Shown one piece after another: positions 38,768 to 47,633 of a DNA stretch of 64,000 bases (the stretch's first letter is position 1; each line of letters opens with the position of its first letter). Below the pieces are notes generated by a model that saw only the letters and a program-made list of their open reading frames with translations, had not been told where the DNA came from and made no database searches. The stretch is from positions 62,001 to 126,000 of the forward strand of contig SYIK01000001.1 in the NCBI GenBank assembly GCA_005798905.1, written 5' to 3'. The position numbers were made by a program, and so were the translations under genes. Source of the DNA: Bacteroidota bacterium (GTDB taxonomy: Bacteria; Bacteroidota; Bacteroidia; Chitinophagales; Chitinophagaceae).

Positions 38768-38775
38768 CAAAGTTA
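38768..38775 (-). promoter_or_regulatory. -7 promoter element of gcvP
   Basis: TAACTTTG followed by CG on the minus strand, exact TAnnTTTG, 19 bp before the gcvP ATG. Confidence 0.5.
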
Positions 38776-38840
38776 ATGTTGTGGACCACAAAATTGAAGC
38801 CAATTATTTAACTGTGGAAAAGAGGTTGTTTCTTTGCAAC

Positions 38841-39329
38841 ATGGCCGAGAATATGTTAAATGATTGGGAAAAAAAATCGGAAGAGCACAATAAAAAATAC
38901 AAGCAATTATTACACCGCACCGATAAAAATAGAGTGCTGAAAGTATTGCCGGAATTTCATGAAGAAGCATTTGAAAAAATCGAATGTTTGCAATGTGCCA
39001 ATTGTTGCAAAAATTATTCTCCTCGATTTAAAACCCCAGATGTAAAAAGAATCAGCAAACATTTGAAAATGCGAGAAAGTATTTTTATTGAAAAATACTT
39101 GTTAGTGGATGAAGACGGCGATTTTGTTGCAAACAAAAAACCTTGCCCATTTTTAGGAACAGATAATTATTGCAGTATTTATGAAGAAAGACCTTCGGAT
39201 TGCCGACGTTTCCCCTATACAAACGAAGATGTTTTTATAAAAAGAAAAGAACTGACTCTAAAAAATTCTACTTTCTGCCCTATCACATATTTTGTGCTGG
39301 AAAAATTATTGGAAAAAATTCCGCATTGA
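38841..39329 (+). CDS. YkgJ-family cysteine cluster protein
   Basis: 162 residues from ATG 38841; an open frame continues upstream to 38649 but would overlap the gcvP start and its promoter. The metal-binding cysteine cluster is CLQCANCC (about 46-53), with later CPFLGTDNYCSIYEERPSDCRRFP. Such UPF0153/YkgJ proteins bind zinc or an Fe-S cluster; their role is not established. It is convergent with the MFS gene, 4 bp apart. Confidence 0.87.
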   Translation: MAENMLNDWEKKSEEHNKKYKQLLHRTDKNRVLKVLPEFHEEAFEKIECLQCANCCKNYSPRFKTPDVKRISKHLKMRESIFIEKYLLVDEDGDFVANKKPCPFLGTDNYCSIYEERPSDCRRFPYTNEDVFIKRKELTLKNSTFCPITYFVLEKLLEKIPH

Positions 39330-39333
39330 TTTT

Positions 39334-40569
39334 TTAATACTCAAACTTTCGAAGTGTTGGAGCTTTTATCCAAGTTACTGCAGCGACAACTAAAGTCATA
39401 CAGCCTCCAAATATTACAGATGGAACCGTTCCCATCATTGAAGCAGCAACGCCACTTTCGAATTGACCTAACTCGTTACTACTATTTATAAAAATTGAAT
39501 TAACAGATGAAACTCTTCCTCGCATTTCGTCTGGGACAAATAACTGTACTAATGTTCCGCGAATCAAAACACTTATCCCATCAAGCAATCCACTGATAAA
39601 CAATGCTCCAAAACTGAGCCAATAATTTTTAGAAAAAGCAAACACAATCATACAAATTCCAAAACCAACAACTGAATAAAGTAGAATTTTCCCTTGTCGT
39701 TTTTTTAATGGTCGATAAGTAATCCAAGCAATTGCAATAAAATTTCCGATATAGGTAGCAGCAATCAGCCAACCCAATCCTTGTGGACCTGTGTGTAAAA
39801 TATCTTTTGCAAAAACAGGTAAAAGTGCTACCACACCGCCAAATAAAATAGCAAACATATCCAAACTCATTGCACCTAATAATACTTTTTGTTTATAAAC
39901 AAATCGCAGACCCTCTTTTACACCATCCCAAGTTTTTGTATTCGTTGTTTGCCAAACAATTGGTTTTGATTTTATAAATTGAAATAAAATAAATGCAATA
40001 AAAACTGAGCTACAAACTACTGTAAAAGCAATGCTGATATTGGTATAACCCAACAACATACCTGCAGCAGCAGGCCCAGCTACAGCAGCTATTAGCCACG
40101 ACATACTATGCATTGAAACTGCTTTCACTAATGTTTCTGTTGGCACTAATTGAGCAACAAAAGCATTAATAGCTGAACCACTAAATGCACGAACTGCACC
40201 TGTTGCAAATACAAAAATATAAATACAGTATTCAATAATTTTTGTAGTTGCAATTGATGCAAACCAAGTTGAAGTAATTCCCAACAAACCTACCATCAAT
40301 AAAAAATAAATACTAAAACAAATAGTGAGTAATTTTTTTTTATCGCTTTTATCCACCATAACCCCAGCAGGTAATGCAACAGCAATTGCAGGAATGACTT
40401 CACTCAAACCAAGAATACCTAATGCTAATTTACTACCTGTAATTTCATACAATTTCCAACCGAGCAAAACAGGTGTCATGCGCAATCCTGCAATAAAAAA
40501 AATACGAGCAAAAATGAAAAAAGTAAATTCTTTGTTGATGATTGTATAAAATGACTTATTGAATGTCAC
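39334..40569 (-). CDS. MFS transporter (enterobactin-exporter-like family)
   Basis: Major facilitator with about twelve membrane segments, 411 residues. The loop motif GVMVDKSDKKKL after TM2 is the MFS signature, and FVPDEMRGRVSSVNSIF in the second half marks the EntS-like subgroup. The substrate cannot be inferred. The start is GTG at 40569, 7 bp after the deoxynucleoside kinase stop, so it is the last gene of folK-dNK-MFS. Confidence 0.88.
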   Translation of the reverse strand: MTFNKSFYTIINKEFTFFIFARIFFIAGLRMTPVLLGWKLYEITGSKLALGILGLSEVIPAIAVALPAGVMVDKSDKKKLLTICFSIYFLLMVGLLGITSTWFASIATTKIIEYCIYIFVFATGAVRAFSGSAINAFVAQLVPTETLVKAVSMHSMSWLIAAVAGPAAAGMLLGYTNISIAFTVVCSSVFIAFILFQFIKSKPIVWQTTNTKTWDGVKEGLRFVYKQKVLLGAMSLDMFAILFGGVVALLPVFAKDILHTGPQGLGWLIAATYIGNFIAIAWITYRPLKKRQGKILLYSVVGFGICMIVFAFSKNYWLSFGALFISGLLDGISVLIRGTLVQLFVPDEMRGRVSSVNSIFINSSNELGQFESGVAASMMGTVPSVIFGGCMTLVVAAVTWIKAPTLRKFEY

Positions 40570-40576
40570 ACATTAA

Positions 40577-41212
40577 TTATTGAGGTAAAGTTAAATAATG
40601 CTGTCCTTCATCATATTCATTTTCCAATGCATCTATAACTGCTTGAAAATGCTTTTCGTTACCCAAAAAATCGGCATTGGAACAGTCAACGATTAGTGTT
40701 TTTATATTACTTTGTTTGATATAATTCAAGTATGAATCTTGAATATTTTCCAAATACGAATTTTGAATATTTTGTTCGTAAACTCTTTCTCTTTTTTTGA
40801 TATTTTCTTGCAATCGGTTAATTGGTGTGTGTAAATAAATTAATAAATCGGGTTGCAACAATTGCTGATGAATAATATCAAACAAGCGTTGATATAATCG
40901 AAATTCATCCTCCGCTAAATTTATTTTTGCAAATAATAGACACTTCGTAAAAAGATAATCTGTAACAGTGACTGATTGAAAAAGATCTTGCTGTTGAATA
41001 AGATCTTTCAACTGTTTGAATCGTTCCGCCATAAAAAACAATTCCAATGAAAAAGCGTATTGCTGCGGATTCTCGTAAAATTTTGGCAAAAAAGGATTGT
41101 CTGCAAATTCTTCTAAAACTAATCTTGCATTATAATGACGCGAAAGAAGATGCGATAAAGTAGTTTTTCCCGCTCCTATATTTCCTTCAATAGTAATAAA
41201 ATGATATTTCAT
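40577..41212 (-). CDS. Deoxynucleoside kinase
   Basis: Nucleoside salvage kinase of 211 residues. The P-loop is EGNIGAGKTTLS (about 9-20), LVLEEFADNPFLPKFY gives the substrate-site Glu, and the lid arginines are in KKRERVYEQN. It belongs to the dGK/dCK/dAK family; the exact base preference is not visible. An AGGAG lies about 8 bp before the ATG, unusual in this window. Between folK (76 bp upstream) and the MFS gene. Confidence 0.92.
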   Translation of the reverse strand: MKYHFITIEGNIGAGKTTLSHLLSRHYNARLVLEEFADNPFLPKFYENPQQYAFSLELFFMAERFKQLKDLIQQQDLFQSVTVTDYLFTKCLLFAKINLAEDEFRLYQRLFDIIHQQLLQPDLLIYLHTPINRLQENIKKRERVYEQNIQNSYLENIQDSYLNYIKQSNIKTLIVDCSNADFLGNEKHFQAVIDALENEYDEGQHYLTLPQ

Positions 41213-41288
41213 GTTGACAACTCCTATTCAATTTTACAATGAGAAGTGCAAAATAAGTGAAATGTAATTGTGATTGAATTTGAATTTT

Positions 41289-41786
41289 TCAGCTGTGGAT
41301 AATTGGCGAATATGTTTTTACTTTCATTTCATCTTTACATCCATTTAAAAGTTGGATTACAGTTTTGTTCAAAATTGAATGGAATAGCAAAGGTGCAATT
41401 TCGGCAAGAGGTGTTAGAACAAATTTTCTATTCTGAAGTTCGGGATGAGGTAATTGCAGCATTTCTGTTTCTAAAATTTCATCATTGAAAAATAAAATAT
41501 CAATATCAATTAAACGAGGCCCCATTTTTTCTACACGCAACCGCCCCATTGTAGTTTCAATTTTTAAAACAGTTTTAATAAGCTCGCTTGAAGTTAGGCT
41601 GGTCGCAAGTTTTAAAGCTTGATTTAAAAACAAAGGTTGATTGATTGTTCCCCAAGGTTCCGTTTCATAAATTAAAGAAGATTGAAGAATTTTTCCACAT
41701 TCCAAACCTATCAACTCTTTTGAAATCTTTAAATTCTCTTCTCGATTTCCAAGATTTGAACCCAATAATAAATAAGCTCTATTCAT
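41289..41786 (-). CDS. folK: 2-amino-4-hydroxy-6-hydroxymethyldihydropteridine diphosphokinase
   Basis: HPPK of folate synthesis, transferring pyrophosphate from ATP to the pterin. 165 residues from ATG 41786; the longer frame begins with TTG at 41810. LLLGSNLGNREENL starts the protein, followed by YETEPWG, and the catalytic signature is GPRLIDIDILFFND (about 98-111). HPELQNRKFVLTPLAEIAP completes the family pattern. folP and folB are not adjacent. Confidence 0.95.
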   Translation of the reverse strand: MNRAYLLLGSNLGNREENLKISKELIGLECGKILQSSLIYETEPWGTINQPLFLNQALKLATSLTSSELIKTVLKIETTMGRLRVEKMGPRLIDIDILFFNDEILETEMLQLPHPELQNRKFVLTPLAEIAPLLFHSILNKTVIQLLNGCKDEMKVKTYSPIIHS

Positions 41787-41885
41787 TTTACCGTTCCTAT
41801 TTTGCAACAAATATCTTTATTTTTCAAAAACAAAAAACGAAAGCAGTGCAACTATTGTTCTCAATTTTTTTAAACTAATTGTTGA

Positions 41886-41893
41886 TACATTTG
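41886..41893 (+). promoter_or_regulatory. -7 promoter element of the ABC permease gene
   Basis: TACATTTG, exact TAnnTTTG, 15 bp before the ATG at 41909. Confidence 0.45.
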
Positions 41894-41908
41894 CTCGGTT
41901 AATTTTAT

Positions 41909-43015
41909 ATGACAAAAAACTACAGCCAATCCAAAGCAATGTTGGCACTTGCAAAATTCAGTTTGAAAGCAATCTTTCGAAGTCCTTCAGCTGTTATTTT
42001 CAGTTTTATTTTTCCGCTAATTTTCATTCTTGTTTTTGGTTTTATTGGTGGTTCTGGGCCCGTAGTAAAAATTGGATTTACAAAAAATTCCGATACTTCA
42101 AAATTGAATCTTATTTACCAAGGATTGGTTAATAGAAAAAGTATTCGCGTTGTTTCCGCAGCCGAAAAAGAGTTGCAAGATAAATTATTGAAAGGGCGCA
42201 TCACAGCGATTATTGATATTCAGAACCAACCGAGCGATTCATTTACAAAGTATAATATTATCATTCAATCTTCCACGGCTTCTTTTGATAAAATTGGAAT
42301 ACTTCAAGCGGTGATTAACGATGTAGTGCTTGGAGTCAACAAATTAAAACTTCCTCATTTGCTTTCTTATGCTTCCGTACAAAATTTACCGCCGATAGAA
42401 GGACGAATTTATCGAACGATAGATTTCATACTTCCCGGACAACTTGGTTTTTCACTTCTCAGCGCAGGAGTTTTTGGAGTTGCATTTATCTTTTTTAACC
42501 TTCGTCAAACACTTGTATTAAAACGATTTTTTGCAACACCCATCAGCAAACCATCGCTGGTATTTGGAATTGGGATCAGCAGAATTTTATTCGGATTGAT
42601 TACTTCTGTAGTTATTTTATCCATCGGTTGGCTTGCATTTGATTTTACAATGATAAATGGTTGGCTTACTTTTTTCGAACTTTTATTTCTAAGTTTAATT
42701 GGATTAATTGTTTTTATGGGATTTGGATTTATTGTAAGTGGATTAGCAAAAAACGAATCCGTAATTCCTCCATTTGTAAATTTGATTACACTTCCTCAAT
42801 TTTTATTGGGCGGCACATTTTTTACAACAGATGCATTTCCCCCGTGGTTAAAATCTATTGCCGACATACTTCCACTCACCCACTTAAACGATGCGATGCG
42901 CAATGTGGCATTCGAAGGCGCACATCTTTCAGCTTGCTATAAACAAATTGGAATTTTAGGAATTTGGGGAATCGTTGTTTATATAATTTCGATAAAAGTA
43001 TTTCGTTGGGAATAA
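41909..43015 (+). CDS. ABC-2 type transporter permease
   Basis: 368-residue membrane protein with the ABC-2 permease layout: TM1 at about 26-47, an extracytoplasmic loop of about 120 residues, then five TMs, with the LPGQLGFSLLSAG and NESVIPPFVNLITLPQFLLGGTFF segments typical of this superfamily. Substrate unknown. No ATP-binding partner is encoded next to it; downstream is an SRPBCC protein 38 bp away, possibly co-transcribed. Confidence 0.9.
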   Translation: MTKNYSQSKAMLALAKFSLKAIFRSPSAVIFSFIFPLIFILVFGFIGGSGPVVKIGFTKNSDTSKLNLIYQGLVNRKSIRVVSAAEKELQDKLLKGRITAIIDIQNQPSDSFTKYNIIIQSSTASFDKIGILQAVINDVVLGVNKLKLPHLLSYASVQNLPPIEGRIYRTIDFILPGQLGFSLLSAGVFGVAFIFFNLRQTLVLKRFFATPISKPSLVFGIGISRILFGLITSVVILSIGWLAFDFTMINGWLTFFELLFLSLIGLIVFMGFGFIVSGLAKNESVIPPFVNLITLPQFLLGGTFFTTDAFPPWLKSIADILPLTHLNDAMRNVAFEGAHLSACYKQIGILGIWGIVVYIISIKVFRWE

Positions 43016-43053
43016 TTTTCGACTAACTTTTTTTATTACCTATTTAATTTGAA

Positions 43054-43566
43054 ATGAAATTTCTAAAATTGGCTTTGTTGAGTTTTATTGTTTTCTCTCT
43101 TTTGATAACTGCTATTTCCTTTTTCATCCCGTCGAAAATTCGCCTATCAAAAGTTGTAGAAATTAATTGTGCAGATTCGTTGTTAATGAAAGAAATTAGT
43201 AATCCCGAAAATTGGAAAAACTGGCTTCCCGGAATCGAGACTGCTCATTACAATTACGATAATGGAAAAGTAAATGGATATATTTTAAATGAATCCAAAC
43301 AGCAATTTCTTTTATTAAAAATTGTGAGAACAAACGAAGTAGTTTCGAAATTCGAATTAGGTAAAAAATCAATTATTTCCGGTTGGAAAATTATTCCTGT
43401 CAATAAAACCAACGCCACCGGAATTCAATGGTATATGAACTTTGAGCTTGGTTGGTTGCCTTGGGAAAAATTCATTTCACTTTTTTACGAAAACATTTAC
43501 GGTACACAAATGCAAAACGGACTTGGCAAATTAAAATTATTATTGGAGACTAATTCGGGAAACTAA
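43054..43566 (+). CDS. SRPBCC-family (polyketide cyclase-like) membrane-anchored protein
   Basis: 170 residues. An N-terminal hydrophobic anchor (about 5-24) is followed by a START-like SRPBCC pattern: a first strand with VVEINCADSLLMKEI, then NPENWKNWLPGIE, and a late strand WYMNFELGWLPWEKF leading into the C-terminal helix. Ligand and function unknown. The 3' end overlaps anmK by 17 bp on the opposite strand. Confidence 0.75.
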   Translation: MKFLKLALLSFIVFSLLITAISFFIPSKIRLSKVVEINCADSLLMKEISNPENWKNWLPGIETAHYNYDNGKVNGYILNESKQQFLLLKIVRTNEVVSKFELGKKSIISGWKIIPVNKTNATGIQWYMNFELGWLPWEKFISLFYENIYGTQMQNGLGKLKLLLETNSGN

Positions 43567-44752
43567 TTTTTCCAAAACTCACATTCGGAATTTGTGTTAA
43601 TCCTTCACCAATTTCAATTCCATTTCCGCAAACACATTCGTTGGCAAGCAAAGCAAACAACACGGCTTCTTTTGCATCCGCATTTACAAATAAATCGTTT
43701 GTTGATTTAATATTACAATTTGGAAGTTGAGATTTTATATTCTCAATCAACAAAGAATTGTGAACGCCGCCGCCACTGATATAAATAGTAAAATTTGAGT
43801 TTGATGAATTTATTTGATTGATTGCATCTGCAATGCAATCTGCAGTAAATCGATTGAGTGTTGCCATCACATCTTCTTTTGAGATAGAAATTGTTTCACT
43901 TTTCTGTTGTGCTTCTTTTAAGTAATTGAGATTAAATAATTCGGGACCGATGGTTTTGGGAAATGTTTTTTCAAAAAATGAATTTTGTTTTAGTGCAATT
44001 AATAATTCAGCATTAATTTTCCCTTGCTTTGCAATTGTTGCGTCTTTATCAAAATCAATTCCTGTAAAATATTGCTGAACGAATGCATTCATCAATGTAT
44101 TTCCCGGACCAACATCGGTACTAATAATTTTTTTAGCATCTCCATTTCCTGGCAAAAAAGTAAAATTGCTAATGCCGCCAATATTCAACATTATTCGATC
44201 TTCTCCCAACTTTGAAAAAAGTAAATAATCTCCGTAAGCTGCAAGTGGAGCGCCTTCGCCGCCGGATGCAATATGCTTTTGCCGAAAATCCGAAATAGTA
44301 ATTATACCGGTTTTAAATGCAATATGATCGCCATCGCCAATTTGAAAAGTTGCATTCGAAAACTTTTCTTGTTGGTGCATAAATTTTGGAGCATGATAAA
44401 TTGTTTGCCCGTGACTGGCAATTAAATCAATTTCATTTTTATTACAATTCCACTTTTTTAAACATTCGTTTACCATTGCTGCATGCTGCAGTGCAACATA
44501 AGAATTCAACAAACAAATTTTTTCTAAATCAACATCTCTACGAGAAAAAATTGTTTTTATTTCTTGTCTAAAATTTTCTTCGTAAGAAATCGTTTCAAAT
44601 TGAAGCAATTCTATTTTCGTATTTCTACCACTGCCAATTATTTTGCAAAGCACAATATCCAAACCATCGAGCGAAGTACCACTCATTAAACCAACAATTG
44701 TTCTCTCGGATTTTGATGCAAGTTGAAATAATTTTTCAATATTTTTATTCAT
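43550..44752 (-). CDS. anmK: Anhydro-N-acetylmuramic acid kinase
   Basis: Peptidoglycan-recycling kinase converting 1,6-anhydro-MurNAc to MurNAc-6-phosphate. 400 residues from ATG 44752, since the frame before it starts with TTG and overlaps queG. The N-terminal ATP motif is GLMSGTSLDGLD, LIASHGQTIYH lies near 120, LNIGGISNFTFLP near 190, DVGPGNTLMNAF near 213, and ISGGGVHNSLL near 325. It is 10 bp downstream of queG. Confidence 0.96.
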   Translation of the reverse strand: MNKNIEKLFQLASKSERTIVGLMSGTSLDGLDIVLCKIIGSGRNTKIELLQFETISYEENFRQEIKTIFSRRDVDLEKICLLNSYVALQHAAMVNECLKKWNCNKNEIDLIASHGQTIYHAPKFMHQQEKFSNATFQIGDGDHIAFKTGIITISDFRQKHIASGGEGAPLAAYGDYLLFSKLGEDRIMLNIGGISNFTFLPGNGDAKKIISTDVGPGNTLMNAFVQQYFTGIDFDKDATIAKQGKINAELLIALKQNSFFEKTFPKTIGPELFNLNYLKEAQQKSETISISKEDVMATLNRFTADCIADAINQINSSNSNFTIYISGGGVHNSLLIENIKSQLPNCNIKSTNDLFVNADAKEAVLFALLANECVCGNGIEIGEGLTQIPNVSFGKISFPN

Positions 44753-44762
44753 ACCGTGTTTA

Positions 44763-45686
44763 TTATCCTTCAATAAATTTTAAATTTCTTTTTATCCCCT
44801 GAAATTTACTTCGATTTAATGCAGAATTTTTAAATATTTTTTTGAATGACTCTTCACTCATTTCATTCCATTCTTGTGTTGTCAGATTTAAAATTTCCGG
44901 AATTGGCTTAAAATTGATACCCTGCGTGGCTTTGCTAAACCGATTCCACGGACAAATGTCTTGACAAATATCACAACCAAACATCCAGTTCTCAAATTTT
45001 CCTTTCATATTTTCCGGAATTAACGCATCTTTTAATTCGATGGTGAAATAAGAAATGCACTTACTTCCGTCAATTATTTTATCCGGTAAAATGGCTTCTG
45101 TGGGGCAACTATCAATACATCGCGTACAAGTTCCGCAATAATTTTTAACAAATTCATTGTCGTACGAAAGTTCAAGATCGACAATTAGCGTGGCAATAAA
45201 GAAAAAAGACCCACTTTGTTTATTAATTAAATTTCCATTTTTTCCAACCCATCCCAATCCACTTTTTTGCGCCCAAGTTCTTTCCAAAACCGGCGCACTA
45301 TCTATAAATCCGCGACCGTTTATTTCTCCAATATTCAATTTTATCAAAGCCATCAACTCTTTTAGTTTTGATTTTACGACTTCGTGATAATCTTGCCCAA
45401 ATGCATATTTGGCAACTTTGGGAACGTATGCATTTTGTTTTTCCTTTGGGTAATAATTAAGTAAAAGTGTAATCACCGACTTTGCGCCGGGCACTAATTT
45501 GCGAGGATCAACTCTTAAATCGAAATGATTTTCCATATAATGCATTGTTCCATGCATTCCTTTGTTGAGCCAGGTTTCCAGCAGTCGGGCATCTTCATTT
45601 AAATAAGATGCTTTTGCAATTCCGCAATAATCAAATCCTAAATTTTGGGCAAATAATTTTATTTGCTCCGTTGATTGATTTTTCAT
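44763..45686 (-). CDS. queG: Epoxyqueuosine reductase QueG
   Basis: Cobalamin-dependent reductase making queuosine from epoxyqueuosine in tRNA, the step after QueA. 307 residues from ATG 45686 (an in-frame TTG at 45698 is less likely). Two 4Fe-4S clusters are supported by CGTCTRCIDSCP (about 180-191) and CDICQDICPWN (about 238-248). The active-site region has SVITLLLNYYP and KSGLGWVGKNG. It precedes anmK and is likely co-transcribed. Confidence 0.96.
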   Translation of the reverse strand: MKNQSTEQIKLFAQNLGFDYCGIAKASYLNEDARLLETWLNKGMHGTMHYMENHFDLRVDPRKLVPGAKSVITLLLNYYPKEKQNAYVPKVAKYAFGQDYHEVVKSKLKELMALIKLNIGEINGRGFIDSAPVLERTWAQKSGLGWVGKNGNLINKQSGSFFFIATLIVDLELSYDNEFVKNYCGTCTRCIDSCPTEAILPDKIIDGSKCISYFTIELKDALIPENMKGKFENWMFGCDICQDICPWNRFSKATQGINFKPIPEILNLTTQEWNEMSEESFKKIFKNSALNRSKFQGIKRNLKFIEG

Positions 45687-45761
45687 TTTCAAATACAAAA
45701 TTGAAGAATAAACTTGTTCAAATCTTTAAAATATAGAACTGTTCTCATAATAAATATTTAA

Positions 45762-45769
45762 TACTTTTG
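45762..45769 (+). promoter_or_regulatory. -7 promoter element of the amidohydrolase gene
   Basis: TACTTTTG, exact TAnnTTTG, 17 bp before the ATG at 45787. Confidence 0.45.
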
Positions 45770-45786
45770 AAACTCAACATTTTACA

Positions 45787-47490
45787 ATGAAATACTTTAT
45801 TTTGTTTTTTAGCACACTATTACTAATTGCTTGTTCAGAAACAAAAAATCCGAAAGCAGATTTGGTGCTTAAAAATGCACAAGTCAACACTATAAATATT
45901 TCCCAACCCAATGCAGAAGCGATTGCAGTAAAAGAAGGTAAAATTATTTTTGTGGGATCAAACGAAGCCGTTATAAATTTTATTGGCGGAAAAACGGAAG
46001 TGATTGATTGTGCAAATCAGTTTTTGATGCCGGGTTTTATTGAAGGGCACGGACATATTCACGGTTTGGGATCTTCATTGGTAAATCTAAATTTACAATC
46101 TGTAAAAAACTGGGGTGAAATAGTTTCGATGATAGAAGAAGCAGTAAAAAAAGCCAAGCCCGGCGACTGGATTATTGGAAGAGGTTGGCATCAGGAAAAA
46201 TGGAATCCCGCTCCCACCGTTAATTACATGGGTTATCCTTATCACGAAACTTTGGATAAAGTATCGCCAAATAATCCTGTCGTTTTAGAACATGCAAGTG
46301 GACATAGTATTTACGTAAATGCAAATGCGTTGTCTCTTGCAAAAATTTCTTCAACAACAATTAATCCAATTGGTGGTGAAATTTTGCGTGATGGGAAAAA
46401 TGAAATTGTTGGCGTTTTGGGAGAAACAGCGCAAGATTTGGTGAATGTTGTTTATGAAAAATATTTACAACAACAAAGCGAAGCTGACCAGAAAAAAAAT
46501 TGGCAACAAAGTATTCAACTTGCCGAAGCCGAGTGTTTAAAAAATGGTGTTACGAGTTTTCAAGATGCTGGTTCGTCTTTTCGTCAAGTAGAATGGATGA
46601 AAGAATTAGCTAATCAAAATAAATTAAACCTTCGACATTGGTTGATGGTTTTGGCGGACAATTCTTTATTACAAAAAAATATTAACGCCTTCACTACAAC
46701 CAAAACACAAAATGATTTTCTTTCTGTAAAAGCAGTAAAAGTTTGGTTGGATGGCGCTTTGGGTTCGCACGGTGCTTGGTTGTTGGAGCCATACACCGAT
46801 CGTAAAAACAATTATGGACAAAATACTTTTAATATCGACACATTAAAACAAATCGCCGATTTCTGTTGGAAAAATGATTTACAACTTTGTGTTCATGCTA
46901 TTGGCGATAGAGCCAATCGGGAAACTGTATCTATTTATGAAGCACAAATAAAAAATAATAAAAACAAAGACCATCGTTGGCGAATTGAACATGCACAACA
47001 TGTAAATCCATTAGAAATTTCGCGATTCAAAGAATGGGATATTATTGCATCCATGCAAGGAATTCATTGCACAAGCGATGCATCATTTGTGCCAAAAAGG
47101 TTGGGCGAAAAAAGATCGGAAGAAGGTGCTTATGTGTGGCAATCTTTTTTAAAAGCAGGTGTAGTTGTTGCAAACGGAACCGATGTGCCTGTAGAAAATA
47201 TGGATCCAATTGCAAATTTTTATGCAACAATTACAAGAAAATTAAAAAATGGAACAACTTTTTATCCCGATCAAAAAATGACAAGAGAACAAGCACTTTA
47301 TTCCTACACTTTAGCAAATGCTTTTGCTGCTTTTGAAGATAAAATAAAAGGAAGTATTGAAGTTGGAAAATTTGCCGACATGGTTCTTTTGTCAAAAAAT
47401 TTAATGACTTGCCAAGACGAAGAAATTAAAAACACCAAAGTGATGCTAACTATTGTTGGCGGAAAAGTGAAATATAAAAATTCAAATTAA
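45787..47490 (+). CDS. Amidohydrolase family lipoprotein (YtcJ-like)
   Basis: 567 residues. A lipoprotein signal peptide ends in LLLIACSETK (Cys near 16), so the enzyme should face the periplasm. The metal-dependent hydrolase fold of the YtcJ/amidohydrolase 3 type is shown by PGFIEGHGHIHGLG (HxH near 89-91), LCVHAIGDRANRE (about 366-378) and RIEHAQHVNP. The C-terminal domain carries GSIEVGKFADMVLLSKN. The substrate is unknown; family members are often misannotated as exoenzyme regulators. Confidence 0.9.
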   Translation: MKYFILFFSTLLLIACSETKNPKADLVLKNAQVNTINISQPNAEAIAVKEGKIIFVGSNEAVINFIGGKTEVIDCANQFLMPGFIEGHGHIHGLGSSLVNLNLQSVKNWGEIVSMIEEAVKKAKPGDWIIGRGWHQEKWNPAPTVNYMGYPYHETLDKVSPNNPVVLEHASGHSIYVNANALSLAKISSTTINPIGGEILRDGKNEIVGVLGETAQDLVNVVYEKYLQQQSEADQKKNWQQSIQLAEAECLKNGVTSFQDAGSSFRQVEWMKELANQNKLNLRHWLMVLADNSLLQKNINAFTTTKTQNDFLSVKAVKVWLDGALGSHGAWLLEPYTDRKNNYGQNTFNIDTLKQIADFCWKNDLQLCVHAIGDRANRETVSIYEAQIKNNKNKDHRWRIEHAQHVNPLEISRFKEWDIIASMQGIHCTSDASFVPKRLGEKRSEEGAYVWQSFLKAGVVVANGTDVPVENMDPIANFYATITRKLKNGTTFYPDQKMTREQALYSYTLANAFAAFEDKIKGSIEVGKFADMVLLSKNLMTCQDEEIKNTKVMLTIVGGKVKYKNSN

Positions 47491-47529
47491 GAATATTTAT
47501 TCTGCAATTGTAGCAGTAAAGTATTGACG

Positions 47530-47562
47530 AAACTGTTGTTGAGTCAGGTTTTAACAGTTTTT
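47530..47562 (+). terminator. Candidate terminator after the amidohydrolase gene
   Basis: Stem AAACTGTT / AACAGTTT with a 15-nt loop, 39 bp after the stop, followed by TTAATG. The stem is AT-rich and the T-run short. Confidence 0.4.
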
Positions 47563-47633
47563 AATGACATAGTTTCTGAACTTTGGCCTTGGATTGTGGT
47601 TTGTGAAGGTTGGTTAGTAAATAACAGCATTTT

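Noticed and set aside
38649-38840. N-terminal extension of the YkgJ-type gene
   Set aside because: It would overlap the gcvP start and promoter and adds 64 residues not typical of the family; ATG 38841 is preferred.
38749-38840. Glycine riboswitch for gcvP
   Set aside because: The promoter element leaves a leader of about 14 nt, too short for any riboswitch.
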